Assembly (NCBI GenBank): GCA_963667375.1
Contig: OY763323.1
Coordinates: forward strand, 2,356,001 to 2,420,000
Origin: G963556115 sp963667375
GTDB taxonomy: Bacteria; Planctomycetota; SZUA-567
DNA: 64,000 nt
Direction of reading: 5' to 3'
Shown here: piece by piece, positions 1 to 9,405 of the stretch
How the letters are laid out: every line of letters begins with the position of its first letter
Position numbering within the stretch: the first letter of the stretch is position 1
The notes under the pieces: generated by a model
What the model was told of the DNA's origin: nothing
The model's input: only the letters and a program-made list of their open reading frames with translations
The model's database searches: none
Translations under genes and position numbers: made by a program

Positions 1-819
1 GGTAAGGTTGCGTACTTCGAGGAAGTTTTCAGTTTCTGGTTCTCGCTGTTCACTTTCTCTGAAGTGTTCACCGGAAAGGTTTCTTCCAACCATCAGCTCT
101 TCAATTCCTTCAACACTTGCCTGGTCAGCCGGCATTTCTGTAACATAATCTCCATCTTTAAGAACAACGATGCGGTCGGAATTCTCAATCACCTCTTCCA
201 GCCGGTGTGAGATGAGGATTATGGTTGCGTGTTTTTTGATGTCATCAAGAATTCTGAAGAGGGTGTCTGCTTCTTTCTGCTGCAGAACTGTTGTCGGTTC
301 GTCAAGAATCATTACCGGATTATCCTTGCCGTAATGCTCTGAAAGCCAGAGGAGTCTGGCTATTTCCACCATCTGTCTCTGCGCCGGACTGAGTCGGCTG
401 CAAGGGGTCTGGGGATCAATATTCAACTCAACCTTGGCCAGCGCGGTTTTAGCTTCGTTTCTCATCTCAGACAGGTTTAGAATTCCGTTTTTGATAAAGG
501 CCTGTTCATTTGAGAGAAAGAGATTTTCTGTAATGGTCATATTCAGTAGCATACAGCCTTCCTGAAACACCATGCCGACACCTTCTTTGATGGCATCATT
601 GGAAGATTTCATTTTCGCCGGTTGTCCCCGGAGGAGATATTCACCTTCATCAAGCTGATACATGCCAATAAGAACCTTCATCAGTGTTGATTTTCCGGCA
701 CCGTTTTCTCCGACCAGACCGAGAATTTCATTTTTATATATATTGAGATCGAAACCTTTGAGTGCCCTTACACCTGGAAAACTCTTGGTCGCTTTTTTCA
801 ATTCAATAACTGTATCCAT
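1..819 (-). CDS. sugar ABC transporter ATP-binding protein (partial)
   Basis: This is the cytoplasmic ATPase of a ribose-type sugar importer; its 3' part lies outside the window. The 273 visible residues cover the first cassette: Walker A GENGAGKST at residues 37-45, a Q-loop region (VFQEG), a degenerate signature (LSPAQRQ), Walker B followed by DEPT, and the ISHR switch histidine. Family members carry two cassettes in about 500 residues, so roughly half is missing. The ATG at 819 has an AAGGAA ribosome site and lies 14 bases after the permease stop. It is the last visible gene of a leftward operon of binding protein, permease and ATPase. Confidence 0.93.
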   Translation of the reverse strand, partial: MDTVIELKKATKSFPGVRALKGFDLNIYKNEILGLVGENGAGKSTLMKVLIGMYQLDEGEYLLRGQPAKMKSSNDAIKEGVGMVFQEGCMLLNMTITENLFLSNEQAFIKNGILNLSEMRNEAKTALAKVELNIDPQTPCSRLSPAQRQMVEIARLLWLSEHYGKDNPVMILDEPTTVLQQKEADTLFRILDDIKKHATIILISHRLEEVIENSDRIVVLKDGDYVTEMPADQASVEGIEELMVGRNLSGEHFRESEQREPETENFLEVRNLT

Positions 820-833
820 ATTTATTATGTTCC

Positions 834-1856
834 TTATTTGATAATACCGATCTTTTTACGATCAATTGTCAATGCGACTGCAGAAATGAGAACGATACCG
901 TTTACTGCGCTTTGGGTATAGGGGCTGACGTGCATCAGTACCATACCGTTATTCAAGGCCGTAACAATAATGGTTCCGAAAACAGCATTCAGCGCTCCCC
1001 CCACACCGCCGGACATTGATACACCGCCAACAGCTACTGCGGTCATTGCCGGGAAAAGAAGGTTGTTGCCGAGTCTGGCAGCAGAACTGTTCAATCTGGC
1101 GACGAGTAAAAGACCTGCCAGACCGTATATGGCTCCGGCTATGGTGAAGTTGATTATCTTTGTCTTTGTAACATTGATTCCTGCCTGTGCTGCGAGAATT
1201 TCGTCTCCTCCAATAGCATAGGTATATTTTCCAAGCTTTGTACGTTTCTGAATGATATTTAATACTATGAACAGTACGAAGGCAACGTAAGTGACATTGG
1301 GGATTCCCAAGGTTGTGCCATTGATAAAATTCTGGAATCTGAGGTCAAGTAAGGGGGTTGAGATACCACCGCTTAAAAATACTGCTAGACCGAACATTAC
1401 CCAGCTTATACCGAGGGTTGCTATGAATGAAGGCATTTTCAGTTTAGTATTGAGAATACCGTTCAGCAGCCCGGCTATAGCTCCGATAACCAGTGTTACT
1501 GGAATCACCAGCATACCCAGGTCATATGGGGTATTGGGATTTTTAATTACAAATCCGGCTATAACTGCTGAGATAGCAATAATTCCTTCCAGGGAAAGAT
1601 CAATTGCACCAAGAATAATTATTTGATGCAGGCCGAGACAGAGTATCATCGGTATTCCTGCAAGACCGATTATTGTCTGTATATTGGTCAGGCTCAGAAA
1701 AGTGCCTCCGGTACCGATAGCAAAAATAACTATTACAATTGCTAAAGACAGTAATTGTCCTGTTACTGAGCAGTCGGCAAGGAAACGTTTAATTTTGAAT
1801 AATTGCCCCTGATCTGTATATGAATTTTCGGCCAACTTACCTGCGTAAATTCCCAT
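834..1856 (-). CDS. sugar ABC transporter permease (RbsC-like)
   Basis: This is the 340-residue inner-membrane channel subunit of the leftward sugar importer, in the ribose/xylose permease family. It is hydrophobic throughout, with about nine to ten membrane segments after a roughly 35-residue polar N-terminus. It has the family motif around GAIDLSLEG, which corresponds to GGIDLSVG in other members, and a Gly-rich GGVSMSGGVGG stretch near the C-terminus. The ATG at 1856 lies 134 bases after the binding-protein stop, beyond a strong hairpin. The substrate cannot be read from the sequence. Confidence 0.93.
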   Translation of the reverse strand: MGIYAGKLAENSYTDQGQLFKIKRFLADCSVTGQLLSLAIVIVIFAIGTGGTFLSLTNIQTIIGLAGIPMILCLGLHQIIILGAIDLSLEGIIAISAVIAGFVIKNPNTPYDLGMLVIPVTLVIGAIAGLLNGILNTKLKMPSFIATLGISWVMFGLAVFLSGGISTPLLDLRFQNFINGTTLGIPNVTYVAFVLFIVLNIIQKRTKLGKYTYAIGGDEILAAQAGINVTKTKIINFTIAGAIYGLAGLLLVARLNSSAARLGNNLLFPAMTAVAVGGVSMSGGVGGALNAVFGTIIVTALNNGMVLMHVSPYTQSAVNGIVLISAVALTIDRKKIGIIK

Positions 1857-1930
1857 GTGAACTCCTGTTTTTTTAAGTAGCTTTCAGCTAAATACCAAAA
1901 TCTGGTGTAGATATAAAAAGTTAAAATGCT

Positions 1931-1975
1931 ACAGACTGATTCTATCCTCTGGTGAGTGGATAGAATGCAGTCTGT
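1931..1975 (-). promoter_or_regulatory. hairpin between binding-protein and permease genes
   Basis: The inverted repeat has an 8+9 bp stem (ACAGACTG, ATTCTATCC and their complements) with one bulged G and a 10-base loop. It lies in the untranslated gap just after the binding-protein gene. There is no T-tract on the minus strand. It is therefore more likely a transcript-stabilising or attenuating stem that keeps binding-protein mRNA in excess over permease mRNA than a full terminator. Confidence 0.6.
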
Positions 1976-1990
1976 ATGCGCTACTGTAAT

Positions 1991-3019
1991 TTATTCCATT
2001 GCGCGGACAAAACCGCCAAAGAAATCATTAAAATCATAGTTTGGAGTGCTGTCGATATAGGTTTTGATTATTTCATCAACATTTTCCTGGTTGACGTTGA
2101 TAGCTGACATATAGAACTGTCTGTGTTCCTTTGGAAGCTTTGAAACATCAATTTTTCCTTCTTTTGCTGCAAGTGCAATAGCGAGACCGATACCAGCCTG
2201 ATACTTTGAATCATTATAAACAGTACAAGCAGATTCGCCCTTTTTGACTGCAGTAATCATTTCAGGAGCGCCGTCAATACCGGTTACAAGAACTTTACCG
2301 GCTTTGCCTTCACTTCTAAGAGCTTCAAGTGCACCTAGACCCATGTTGTCATTTGCTGCCCAGACACCAGCGATATCAGGGTTTGCAACGAGCATGTTCT
2401 TGGTCTTTTCATATGCAATGGTTCTGTCCCAGTCGGCTGCTTCTACAGCAACTAATTTTACATCAGGATACTTCTTGAGGATGTTCTGCAGACCTTTGAA
2501 ACGATCCTGAGCGGTTGAGTTTGCAAGCATACCCTGAAGAGCAATGATTTTACCCTTGCCGCCGATCTTTTTGCAGAGCTCTTCAGCAGTGAATTCACCA
2601 GCAGAGATACCGTCATAAGAGAGGTGGCAGACCCAGTTTTTGTAATCCCATACTTTGATATCTTCAGGCTTATTCCACCATGAAACCCAGTATACATCCG
2701 CCATGTCAAGCTCACGTGCAATCGGAATTACGTTTGGTGCTTCATTTGGATCGACGACTACGACCAGATCACCACCGGTACTGCCGACAAGTGCTTTAAT
2801 GTCATTGAGCTGCTTTTCACTGCTGCCTTCACAGGTTAGAATTACGCTCTTCAGACCATTCTGTTTTGCAAAAAGATCAGCACCTACCTTATAATTTGCC
2901 TGGTAGGGGTTCTGCAGTGTACGAATAGCTGTACCGCAGGTTGTTGTGCCGGCATAAGCACTGGAAACACACATGGTTAGAACTGCTAATAAGACAATAA
3001 TACCCTTCATTTTTCTCAT
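1991..3019 (-). CDS. sugar ABC transporter substrate-binding protein
   Basis: This is the periplasmic binding protein (Peripla_BP_4/RbsB type) of the leftward importer, 342 residues. It starts with a signal peptide (MRKMKG, a hydrophobic core, then cleavage near SSAYAG). The ATG at 3019 was chosen because a GGAG ribosome site lies just upstream; an upstream in-frame extension of 33 codons has no such site and would bury the signal peptide. The mature part shows the expected two-lobe pattern, including VWAANDNMGLGALEAL and VTGIDGAPEM. It is the first gene of the operon. The ligand is unknown; a pentose, hexose or polyol is likely from the family. Confidence 0.92.
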   Translation of the reverse strand: MRKMKGIIVLLAVLTMCVSSAYAGTTTCGTAIRTLQNPYQANYKVGADLFAKQNGLKSVILTCEGSSEKQLNDIKALVGSTGGDLVVVVDPNEAPNVIPIARELDMADVYWVSWWNKPEDIKVWDYKNWVCHLSYDGISAGEFTAEELCKKIGGKGKIIALQGMLANSTAQDRFKGLQNILKKYPDVKLVAVEAADWDRTIAYEKTKNMLVANPDIAGVWAANDNMGLGALEALRSEGKAGKVLVTGIDGAPEMITAVKKGESACTVYNDSKYQAGIGLAIALAAKEGKIDVSKLPKEHRQFYMSAINVNQENVDEIIKTYIDSTPNYDFNDFFGGFVRAME

Positions 3020-5065
3020 TGTTATTCTCCAAATAAACACATGAACACAAATAAACAATAAAACATTAATTCCGGCCTCAAACACAAAAATGCAAGCCGA
3101 TGTTTTATTGCGACACAATATATATTATTTCAAATATTCTTAGTAGATAGCTGTATTTATTTCAGTTGTTTTTTCAGGACTGTTCTATTTATGGATTACA
3201 GGTATTAATAAATCAGAAGCTGTTGTTTTCTGAGGTTAATTCTCTGTATGTTTAACTTAGATATACTTCAATATAACCTCTATTCAGCCTTAGTCAAGTT
3301 TTTAAATCGGTTTTTATAACCAATTTAATTATTATTTTTTTGAGTATATTGCGCTTTGAATATTAAGTAATTTTTTTCTATAATTTATCTAACTGAAAAG
3401 AGTTATAAATATCTGTTTTTGCTTGGAGTCATTGTGTTGTTGAAGTTTATGGTAGATAACATGATTAGAAGAATGGCGGGTGACTCTAAATGATAAAAGT
3501 TAGCACAAAGTTGAAATTTACTGATTGTCAGTTTTCTATATATTTTTTTCTAGATGAAAGTCTTAAAAAAAGTTTGGTATAGAGTAAATTTCATAGGTAT
3601 GAAATTGTCAAATTTTTATATTACACGGCAGTGAATGCTATATTCATATTTTTAAAGTTTATGCCTGACATTGTAGAGTCTGGTTTTAATTATTGCGGGT
3701 TTAATATAATATTATAAGTTGGAGGATAGATGCGGATAATATATTGCTTTGACTAATTATATGCTCTTAATAATACAATAGTGTAATTAAGATGACAGTT
3801 TATATTAATTATCAGAAATATAATAATATAGATATTAATTTTATAATGTCGTTGGTGTAAACAGTGAGTCTGGTACGGATAGTATTGTTAAGACTTCGGC
3901 TATTGTATTATTAAAATACTTGTGTCTGACTTTAATAACAATTTGAGTTGGATAATATAAATGTTGTAAGGTTTATCTTATTGTTGAAGAAAAAATTTAA
4001 GCGATTCGTATAAAACAATAAATTTGGTGCTGTTTTATATTATAAATTAATCAGGATTCTTTTTAAAACCAAAGTTGGGTAAGTAAAGTATTGCTAATTT
4101 GTTTTCTATTCATCATGAAGGATATTCTTTTATTCTTCACCTAAACGCTATGTGTCCTGACGGTTAAATTGCAGATGCAAGACAGAGTTGCTGTATCCAC
4201 AGTATTAATAAAAAATTAATTGCAAGGTTTTAATTATTAGTGATCTTTATCTGGAGAATTATAAAAAAATTCTATATCAATATATTAAGCTTGCAGATAA
4301 GGGTAGAGAACAAGCATAATCAGCTAATTCTACTTTACTGTATATTAGCTGTTAGGCGTTATTATTGTTTTTGTGAGAATATAACGGGTAGATAAATGTT
4401 TATTTCATTGATAACTGCGGGCTGTTCATGAGTTGTAATTGTTACCGCTGTAGATTAATATCATTATATTATGTATTGAGTGGCGTTTATTATTACCGAC
4501 ATTTAATTCAGGATCATGCGGGACTGAATTGACGGATATTTTTCCCGGTTAAGGTGTGCATAATATTTATGCATACCTTTTTTGTTGATTTGGAAATTAT
4601 GCAGAATGCTATATTATGCTTTTTTATAATATTAGCGATGTGGAAGTTAGATTATTGCACAGTCAGTGTTTCGCAGATTATCGCTTTCATATTGTAAATA
4701 GAAGTCTTAGTAATATTTACCAGCAGTTTCAGTAATGTCTTGGTGCTGATAAGATAATTACTTTTCATTTATAAATTATGATCTAATTCTTCGCCTCTTG
4801 CTATTCACAGTCAATCTTACTTTTTAAGTCCGGTAATAATTATCTGATGGTACAGGTGATGCTAAATATACATTTAATTATTCGTTGTTTTCTTCGTAAA
4901 CGATATTAAGACGAGTTTAGACACTAGCCTGACTGTATAGGGCTGCATTCACTGGATTAAATTAGTCGGAAAATGATCTTTTCCAGATCTATAATTTTGT
5001 ATAGAAATTTACATCATCAGTGAAAGTAGACAGTAAGACATAATTATCTTGGATGAATATTACAG
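3020..5065. other. 2-kb AT-rich gene-poor region
   Basis: No convincing protein gene is seen on either strand. The sequence is clearly richer in A+T than its neighbours. It contains one strong plus-strand terminator (4551-4584) with another inverted repeat before it (4505-4529). It also has an isolated inverted repeat with arms CAGCTAAT/ATTAGCTG (4321-4351). At 3721 there is a GGAGGA-preceded ATG, but its frame closes after eight codons. The part nearest 3019 should hold the promoter of the leftward ABC operon. Confidence 0.6.
4551..4584 (+). terminator. rho-independent terminator with no gene upstream
   Basis: A 13-bp stem (AAGGTGTGCATAA with TTATGCATACCTT, one G-U pair) has a three-base loop and is followed by seven Ts. 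No protein gene lies upstream on this strand for more than 1 kb. It therefore probably ends an untranslated RNA. Confidence 0.65.
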
Positions 5066-5233
5066 TTAATCCTTATGGGACAGATCTTTGAGATCCTTGA
5101 GTGTTGTGCCGTTATAACGGGTCAGTGTCTGTTGAAGCAAACCGTCGTCAGTGGCGGGAGGGGCAAGATTTACGATAGTACAGCCGCTAGTGAGAAGACT
5201 GATTATAAATGTAATAATTAGCAGGTATTTCAT
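5066..5233 (-). CDS. small lipoprotein, 55 residues
   Basis: This short gene reads MKYLLIITFIISLLTSGC and then a polar tail. It has a positively charged N-terminus, a hydrophobic core and a good lipobox (LTSGC, lipidated Cys18), so the mature protein would be only 38 residues anchored to a membrane. The tail ends in LKDLKDLSHKD. No strong ribosome site is visible. It sits alone in the AT-rich stretch, and its more GC-balanced codons stand out from the surrounding DNA. The family is not recognised; small outer-membrane lipoproteins of this size often act as assembly or entry-exclusion factors, but nothing here shows which. Confidence 0.65.
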   Translation of the reverse strand: MKYLLIITFIISLLTSGCTIVNLAPPATDDGLLQQTLTRYNGTTLKDLKDLSHKD

Positions 5234-5756
5234 ATTTTATTGGTTCAGAAGTTAAAACAAGTAACTATTCAGTTCAAACCTGATCGAACAAACAATATTA
5301 ACATTTAATATATTATATAAACTCTTCATCCGGTCAAGTCATTTCTTGAAGACCACGTCTGGTATTACGCCGATAGTATTTGTTTGATAAAAGTTCAATT
5401 CTCTTGAAGTCGAAATGTATCAAAAAAGTAATAAGCAATTATTTGTCTTTTAGAATATGTCAGGAAAAAATTCGGGTAATTTTTCGATTTAGTTGTCATA
5501 GTAAATAAATTATTAAGTTTCGAAATAATGTTATGATGATAAATTTTCCAGTTATTATCTTTATATTAAATGAGTTATAGAGATTATTGCTCTTTGTAAC
5601 TGGTGGTCTGTGAAAAAGTTTATGACAAAATTCAAAAAATAATTTGCTTAATAGCAAGGGTGTTGTATATTGACAAGTGTCACGACAAAATTCTAAGAGT
5701 TGGTTTTTAGAGTTCTTTTTTGTGTTTGTATGTTTCGTAAAAAATAAGGAGGTAGT
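5234..5756. other. upstream region of the rightward sugar operon
   Basis: This is 523 bases of AT-rich noncoding DNA. Near the gene it holds a perfect inverted repeat TGACA-AG-TGTCA (5671-5682) and two copies of GACAAAATTC spaced 60 bases apart (5624-5633 and 5684-5693). A TTGACA box (5670-5675) overlaps the repeat, but no clear -10 partner is seen. Confidence 0.5.
5671..5682. promoter_or_regulatory. candidate operator, TGACA-N2-TGTCA
   Basis: This perfect inverted repeat overlaps a TTGACA -35-like hexamer about 75 bases before the binding-protein start. The SorC-family regulator at the end of the same operon (13946-14869) is the natural candidate to bind it; this is inference from position only. 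Confidence 0.4.
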
Positions 5757-6785
5757 ATGTTTAAGAAATTTGTTTGTGCAATGTTCGCTGCAATAGCTAT
5801 CATGCTTACTGCTAATACCACAATGGCAGCTGATGAGGAGAAATCGTTGAAGGGTTCTCCTGAAGAAACCTATTATATGGTGGTTATGGTCTCAGGTGTT
5901 GAGTACTGGGTCGGATGTTATGAAGGTATGAAGCAGGCTGCAAAGCAGTTGGGAGTAAAAGCAGTATTTACCGGTACTCCTGATTATGATATCAGTAAGG
6001 AACTTGCAGTATTTCAGCAGGTAGTAGCAAAGAATCCTGCCGGTATTATTGTTCATCCAATGGAACCTACCTCATTTATTGATCCGATTGATTATGCCGT
6101 GAAGGATGGCATTTCAGTAGTTACTATGGCGGCTGATTCTCCGGAAAGCGAACGTAACGCTTATGTTACTTCTGATAATGTTAAGGAAGGCTACGCAGCT
6201 GCTGATGCTCTGGCTAAGAAGCTTGGCGAAAAGGGTGATCTGGCTATTCTTGAGAATCCTGGCCAGTTGAACCACGAAGTACGTGTTCGTTCATTTATCG
6301 AACGTATTGACAGCAAATACCCTGATATGAAGATCGTTGCCAGAACTGCAACCAATCAGGATACCAGCAAATCATACTCTGCAGTACAGACAATGGTACA
6401 GGCTCACCCAGACATTAAGGGTATCTTCACTCCAGAAGCAAGTTCAGGACAGGGTGCTGCTCAGGCTGCAATCGATCTAGACAGTGGTATTCAGGTAATC
6501 TGCTGTGACTTCAATGCCAATATTCTTGATATGATTCAGGATGGCAAGATGTTCGCTGCTCTTCAGCCTAATACCGTAATGCAGGGTTACCTCAGTATGA
6601 TGCTCGCATACATGGCACGTCATAACCTGGTTGACCCAATGAACGGTTGGAAAGAACTTGGTATGAAGAGTGTTGATATTCCAGTAGTTGATAATGGTCT
6701 GAATATTATTAATAAGGATAATGCAGACTACTTCAGAACCAATAAGTATCTTGAGGCACGCGGCAGCAAAGGTACTGCTGAGTAA
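5757..6785 (+). CDS. sugar ABC transporter substrate-binding protein
   Basis: This is a periplasmic binding protein (RbsB/Peripla_BP_4 family), 342 residues, with a signal peptide ending near MAAD (residues 1-24). A strong AAGGAGG ribosome site precedes the ATG. Family features include a TPDYD...VFQQVVAKNPAGIIVHP segment and IQVICCDFNANILDMIQDG in the hinge and ligand region. It is the first gene of the rightward operon and is followed by a hairpin, then ATPase and permease genes. It is only distantly similar to the binding protein at 1991-3019, so the two divergent importers probably carry different ligands. Confidence 0.92.
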   Translation: MFKKFVCAMFAAIAIMLTANTTMAADEEKSLKGSPEETYYMVVMVSGVEYWVGCYEGMKQAAKQLGVKAVFTGTPDYDISKELAVFQQVVAKNPAGIIVHPMEPTSFIDPIDYAVKDGISVVTMAADSPESERNAYVTSDNVKEGYAAADALAKKLGEKGDLAILENPGQLNHEVRVRSFIERIDSKYPDMKIVARTATNQDTSKSYSAVQTMVQAHPDIKGIFTPEASSGQGAAQAAIDLDSGIQVICCDFNANILDMIQDGKMFAALQPNTVMQGYLSMMLAYMARHNLVDPMNGWKELGMKSVDIPVVDNGLNIINKDNADYFRTNKYLEARGSKGTAE

Positions 6786-6808
6786 TTTCTGATAAACTAA
6801 TGACCGAC

Positions 6809-6844
6809 TGGCGTGACGTAAGTAAGATCACGTGCGTCACGCCA
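6809..6844 (+). promoter_or_regulatory. hairpin after binding-protein gene
   Basis: A perfect 10-bp stem (TGGCGTGACG with CGTCACGCCA) and a 16-base loop lie between the binding-protein stop and the ATPase start. There is no T-tract. The likely role is mRNA stabilisation or partial attenuation, giving more binding protein than membrane components. Confidence 0.6.
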
Positions 6845-6870
6845 AACAAAATAAGAATACAGGAGGAAAC

Positions 6871-8415
6871 ATGGATAGAAGTGAACCTGTGTTAGAAGTA
6901 AAAAACATAAGCAAACGGTTTGGAGGTACACAGGCTCTGAAGGATGTCAATCTGGCTTTTTATCCGGGTGAGTTCCATGCGATAATGGGGGAAAATGGTG
7001 CCGGTAAGTCAACATTGATGAATATTATCGGCGGAGTATACAAGCAGGATACAGGGGATATAATCGTAAACGGCAATACGGTGAATATAGATTCGCCACA
7101 TGAGTCGCAACGGTTGGGAATTGGTTTTGTGCATCAGGAAATAGCTCTCTGTACCCATGTCTCAGTTATTGAAAATATTATATTGGGTATGGAAAATAAG
7201 CATCACATGCTCAAGAAAAACTTTGGTAAGGAAATTATCAAGAAAACTTTGGGGTTATTCAATACCACAATTAATCCGTATGAAAAAGTCTCAAATCTTA
7301 CAACTTCATATCAGCAGATTGTTGAAATAGCCAGGGCCCTGGCTGCAGACAGCAAGCTGATAATCTTCGATGAACCTACCTCATCACTCACAGAAACCGA
7401 GACTGAAGCGCTCTTTAAAGTAATTGATCATCTAAAAAATGAAGGTATTGCGATTGTATATATCAGTCACCGTATGAATGAAGTCTTTACCTATTCAGAT
7501 AAGGTCTCTGTGCTGCGTGACGGTTGTATTATTGATACTCTCATTACTGCCGATACGCGTGAGGAAGAGGTTGTAACCAAGATGGTTGGTCGTGAAATTT
7601 CAAAAGCGTATCCAAGCAAATCTGAAATAGATCTGAGTAAAGCCCGGGAACTGTTTAGTGTAGAAAATCTAACTTCGGAAGATGGCGGTTTTGAAAACAT
7701 AAGCTTTACACTTCATGAGCAGGAGATATTCGGTATTGCAGGTCTGGTTGGTGCGGGTAGAAGTGAGGTCGCGAAGACCATCTGCGGGCTGCTAAAGAAA
7801 GATGGTGGAAAGATTATCCATCACGGTGAGGAGAAAAATTTTGAAAATTATCAGCAGGCAATCGATGACGGAATCGTTTATCTGACTGAAGATAGAAAGA
7901 TAGAAGGATTATTCCTTAATTACAGTATTGCAATGAACATGTCGGCTATGAGTCTCTCAAATGTGTCGACAAGAACTATTCTCAACAAGAAAAAAGAGAA
8001 GAATGAGTCTGTACGGTTTATTAAACGATTGGCTGTTCGCTGTTCTGGGGCAGATCAGACAGTGGGGAGTCTAAGTGGCGGTAATCAGCAGAAGGTGCTG
8101 TTATCTAAGCTGCTGGCGGTAAAGCCGAGATTGATAATTCTCGATGAACCGACCCGCGGTATAGATATTGGTGCTAAGCTTGAAATTCACCGGTTGATAA
8201 GGGAGCTCGCAAACTCCGGTGTCGGGGTGATTATGATATCATCAGAGCTTCCAGAGGTTATTGGTGCTTGTGATAGGGTTATGGTAATGTATGAGGGAAG
8301 ACAGACAGGATTCCTTGAGAGTGATGAACTGTCTGAAGAAGCAATAATCCATCTTGCCTCCGGATTAAAATGGAATGAGCAGAAAAATAGCGTAGGAGAA
8401 ATGAGTAATGCCTGA
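6871..8415 (+). CDS. sugar ABC transporter ATP-binding protein
   Basis: This is a double-cassette ATPase of a ribose-type importer, 514 residues, close to the family's usual length. The first cassette has Walker A GENGAGKST at residues 40-48, a Q-loop (VHQE), DEPTSS and ISHR. The second has the degenerate P-loop GLVGAGRSE, the signature LSGGNQQKV and DEPTRGID. The ATG at 6871 follows AGGAGG at the right distance; an upstream in-frame ATG lacks such a site and would start inside the hairpin. The stop overlaps the permease start by 8 bases, showing translational coupling. Confidence 0.94.
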   Translation: MDRSEPVLEVKNISKRFGGTQALKDVNLAFYPGEFHAIMGENGAGKSTLMNIIGGVYKQDTGDIIVNGNTVNIDSPHESQRLGIGFVHQEIALCTHVSVIENIILGMENKHHMLKKNFGKEIIKKTLGLFNTTINPYEKVSNLTTSYQQIVEIARALAADSKLIIFDEPTSSLTETETEALFKVIDHLKNEGIAIVYISHRMNEVFTYSDKVSVLRDGCIIDTLITADTREEEVVTKMVGREISKAYPSKSEIDLSKARELFSVENLTSEDGGFENISFTLHEQEIFGIAGLVGAGRSEVAKTICGLLKKDGGKIIHHGEEKNFENYQQAIDDGIVYLTEDRKIEGLFLNYSIAMNMSAMSLSNVSTRTILNKKKEKNESVRFIKRLAVRCSGADQTVGSLSGGNQQKVLLSKLLAVKPRLIILDEPTRGIDIGAKLEIHRLIRELANSGVGVIMISSELPEVIGACDRVMVMYEGRQTGFLESDELSEEAIIHLASGLKWNEQKNSVGEMSNA

Positions 8416-9373
8416 GAATAAGTTTTTGAATTATATAAAGAGTTTTCGTGAAGGAACGTTGATTCTGATAATTGTGGCTCTGTCAATTGTAATGAGTATT
8501 CTGAGCAGCAGTTTTCTGACTACAGGTAATATCCGTGCAACAATTCTCAGTTTTGCTACCGATGGTTTCGTGGTTATGGGAATGACTCTGGTTCTGATCA
8601 GCGGCGGTATTGATCTGAGTGTCGGTTCGGTGATTGCATTGGTCGGTACTATTGTGGGGCAGCTGTACCTTGGGATGGGACTTGAGATCTGGGCCGCAGC
8701 TGGAATTGGTCTGCTTATTGCAGTTATCCTCGGTGGTATCAACGGTTTCTTTGTTACCAAGGTTGGACTGGATCCGCTTATCACCACACTTGCTACTATG
8801 GCGATATATCGTGGCGGCTCGTACGTTGTAACCAAGGGTATACCGCTGAGTCTGTATAAGGTGCCGGATTCGTTCAAGTTTCTGGGTAGAGGTGATATCC
8901 TGAATATACCATTTGTGATTATTGTCTTCTTTACAATGGTTGTGGTTCTTGATTTCCTATTTCGTCGTTCAACTTATTTACGTAAAGTGTTTTATATCGG
9001 CAGCAATCCTCAGGCAGCGAAATTTTCAGGCATCAATGTTGATAAGGTCAAAATTACCGTATATCTTTCTTCAGGACTGCTTGCTGGTATCGCCGGTATC
9101 TTTTCGATCTCAAGATTTGCCACTGCAACACCAACACTTTCAGTAGATGCTAATATGACAGCTATCTCAGCCTGTGTAATCGGTGGCTGCAGCATGAGTG
9201 GCGGTGAGGGTACAATTTTCGGGGCGGTACTGGGTATTGCTTTGCTGGCGATAATAAACAGCTCACTGATTCTGCTCGATGTTCCGGTGTATTATCAGCA
9301 GCTTATCAGCGGTACAATACTGCTCTTTGCCGTATCACTGGATTATCTGAGCAATCGAAATAAAACAAACTAA
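8408..9373 (+). CDS. sugar ABC transporter permease (RbsC-like)
   Basis: This is the membrane channel of the rightward importer, 321 residues with about ten hydrophobic segments. It carries the family motif GGIDLSVGSVIALVG near residue 60 and a Gly-rich GGCSMSGGEGTIFGAVLG segment near residue 260. It overlaps the ATPase gene by 8 bases. The SDR gene follows after 32 bases, so transport and metabolism genes appear co-transcribed. Confidence 0.93.
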   Translation: MPENKFLNYIKSFREGTLILIIVALSIVMSILSSSFLTTGNIRATILSFATDGFVVMGMTLVLISGGIDLSVGSVIALVGTIVGQLYLGMGLEIWAAAGIGLLIAVILGGINGFFVTKVGLDPLITTLATMAIYRGGSYVVTKGIPLSLYKVPDSFKFLGRGDILNIPFVIIVFFTMVVVLDFLFRRSTYLRKVFYIGSNPQAAKFSGINVDKVKITVYLSSGLLAGIAGIFSISRFATATPTLSVDANMTAISACVIGGCSMSGGEGTIFGAVLGIALLAIINSSLILLDVPVYYQQLISGTILLFAVSLDYLSNRNKTN

Positions 9374-9405
9374 TATAATGGTGTTTTAATAAAAAGGAGA
9401 AACAA

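Noticed and set aside
3721..3760. Leader peptide after GGAGGA in the AT-rich region
   Set aside because: The frame closes after eight codons, and there is no attenuator stem or downstream gene to control; probably chance.
3020..5756. tRNA or rRNA gene in the long gap
   Set aside because: I found no cloverleaf pattern, CCA end or rRNA-like stretch, and the base composition is too AT-rich for stable RNA genes.
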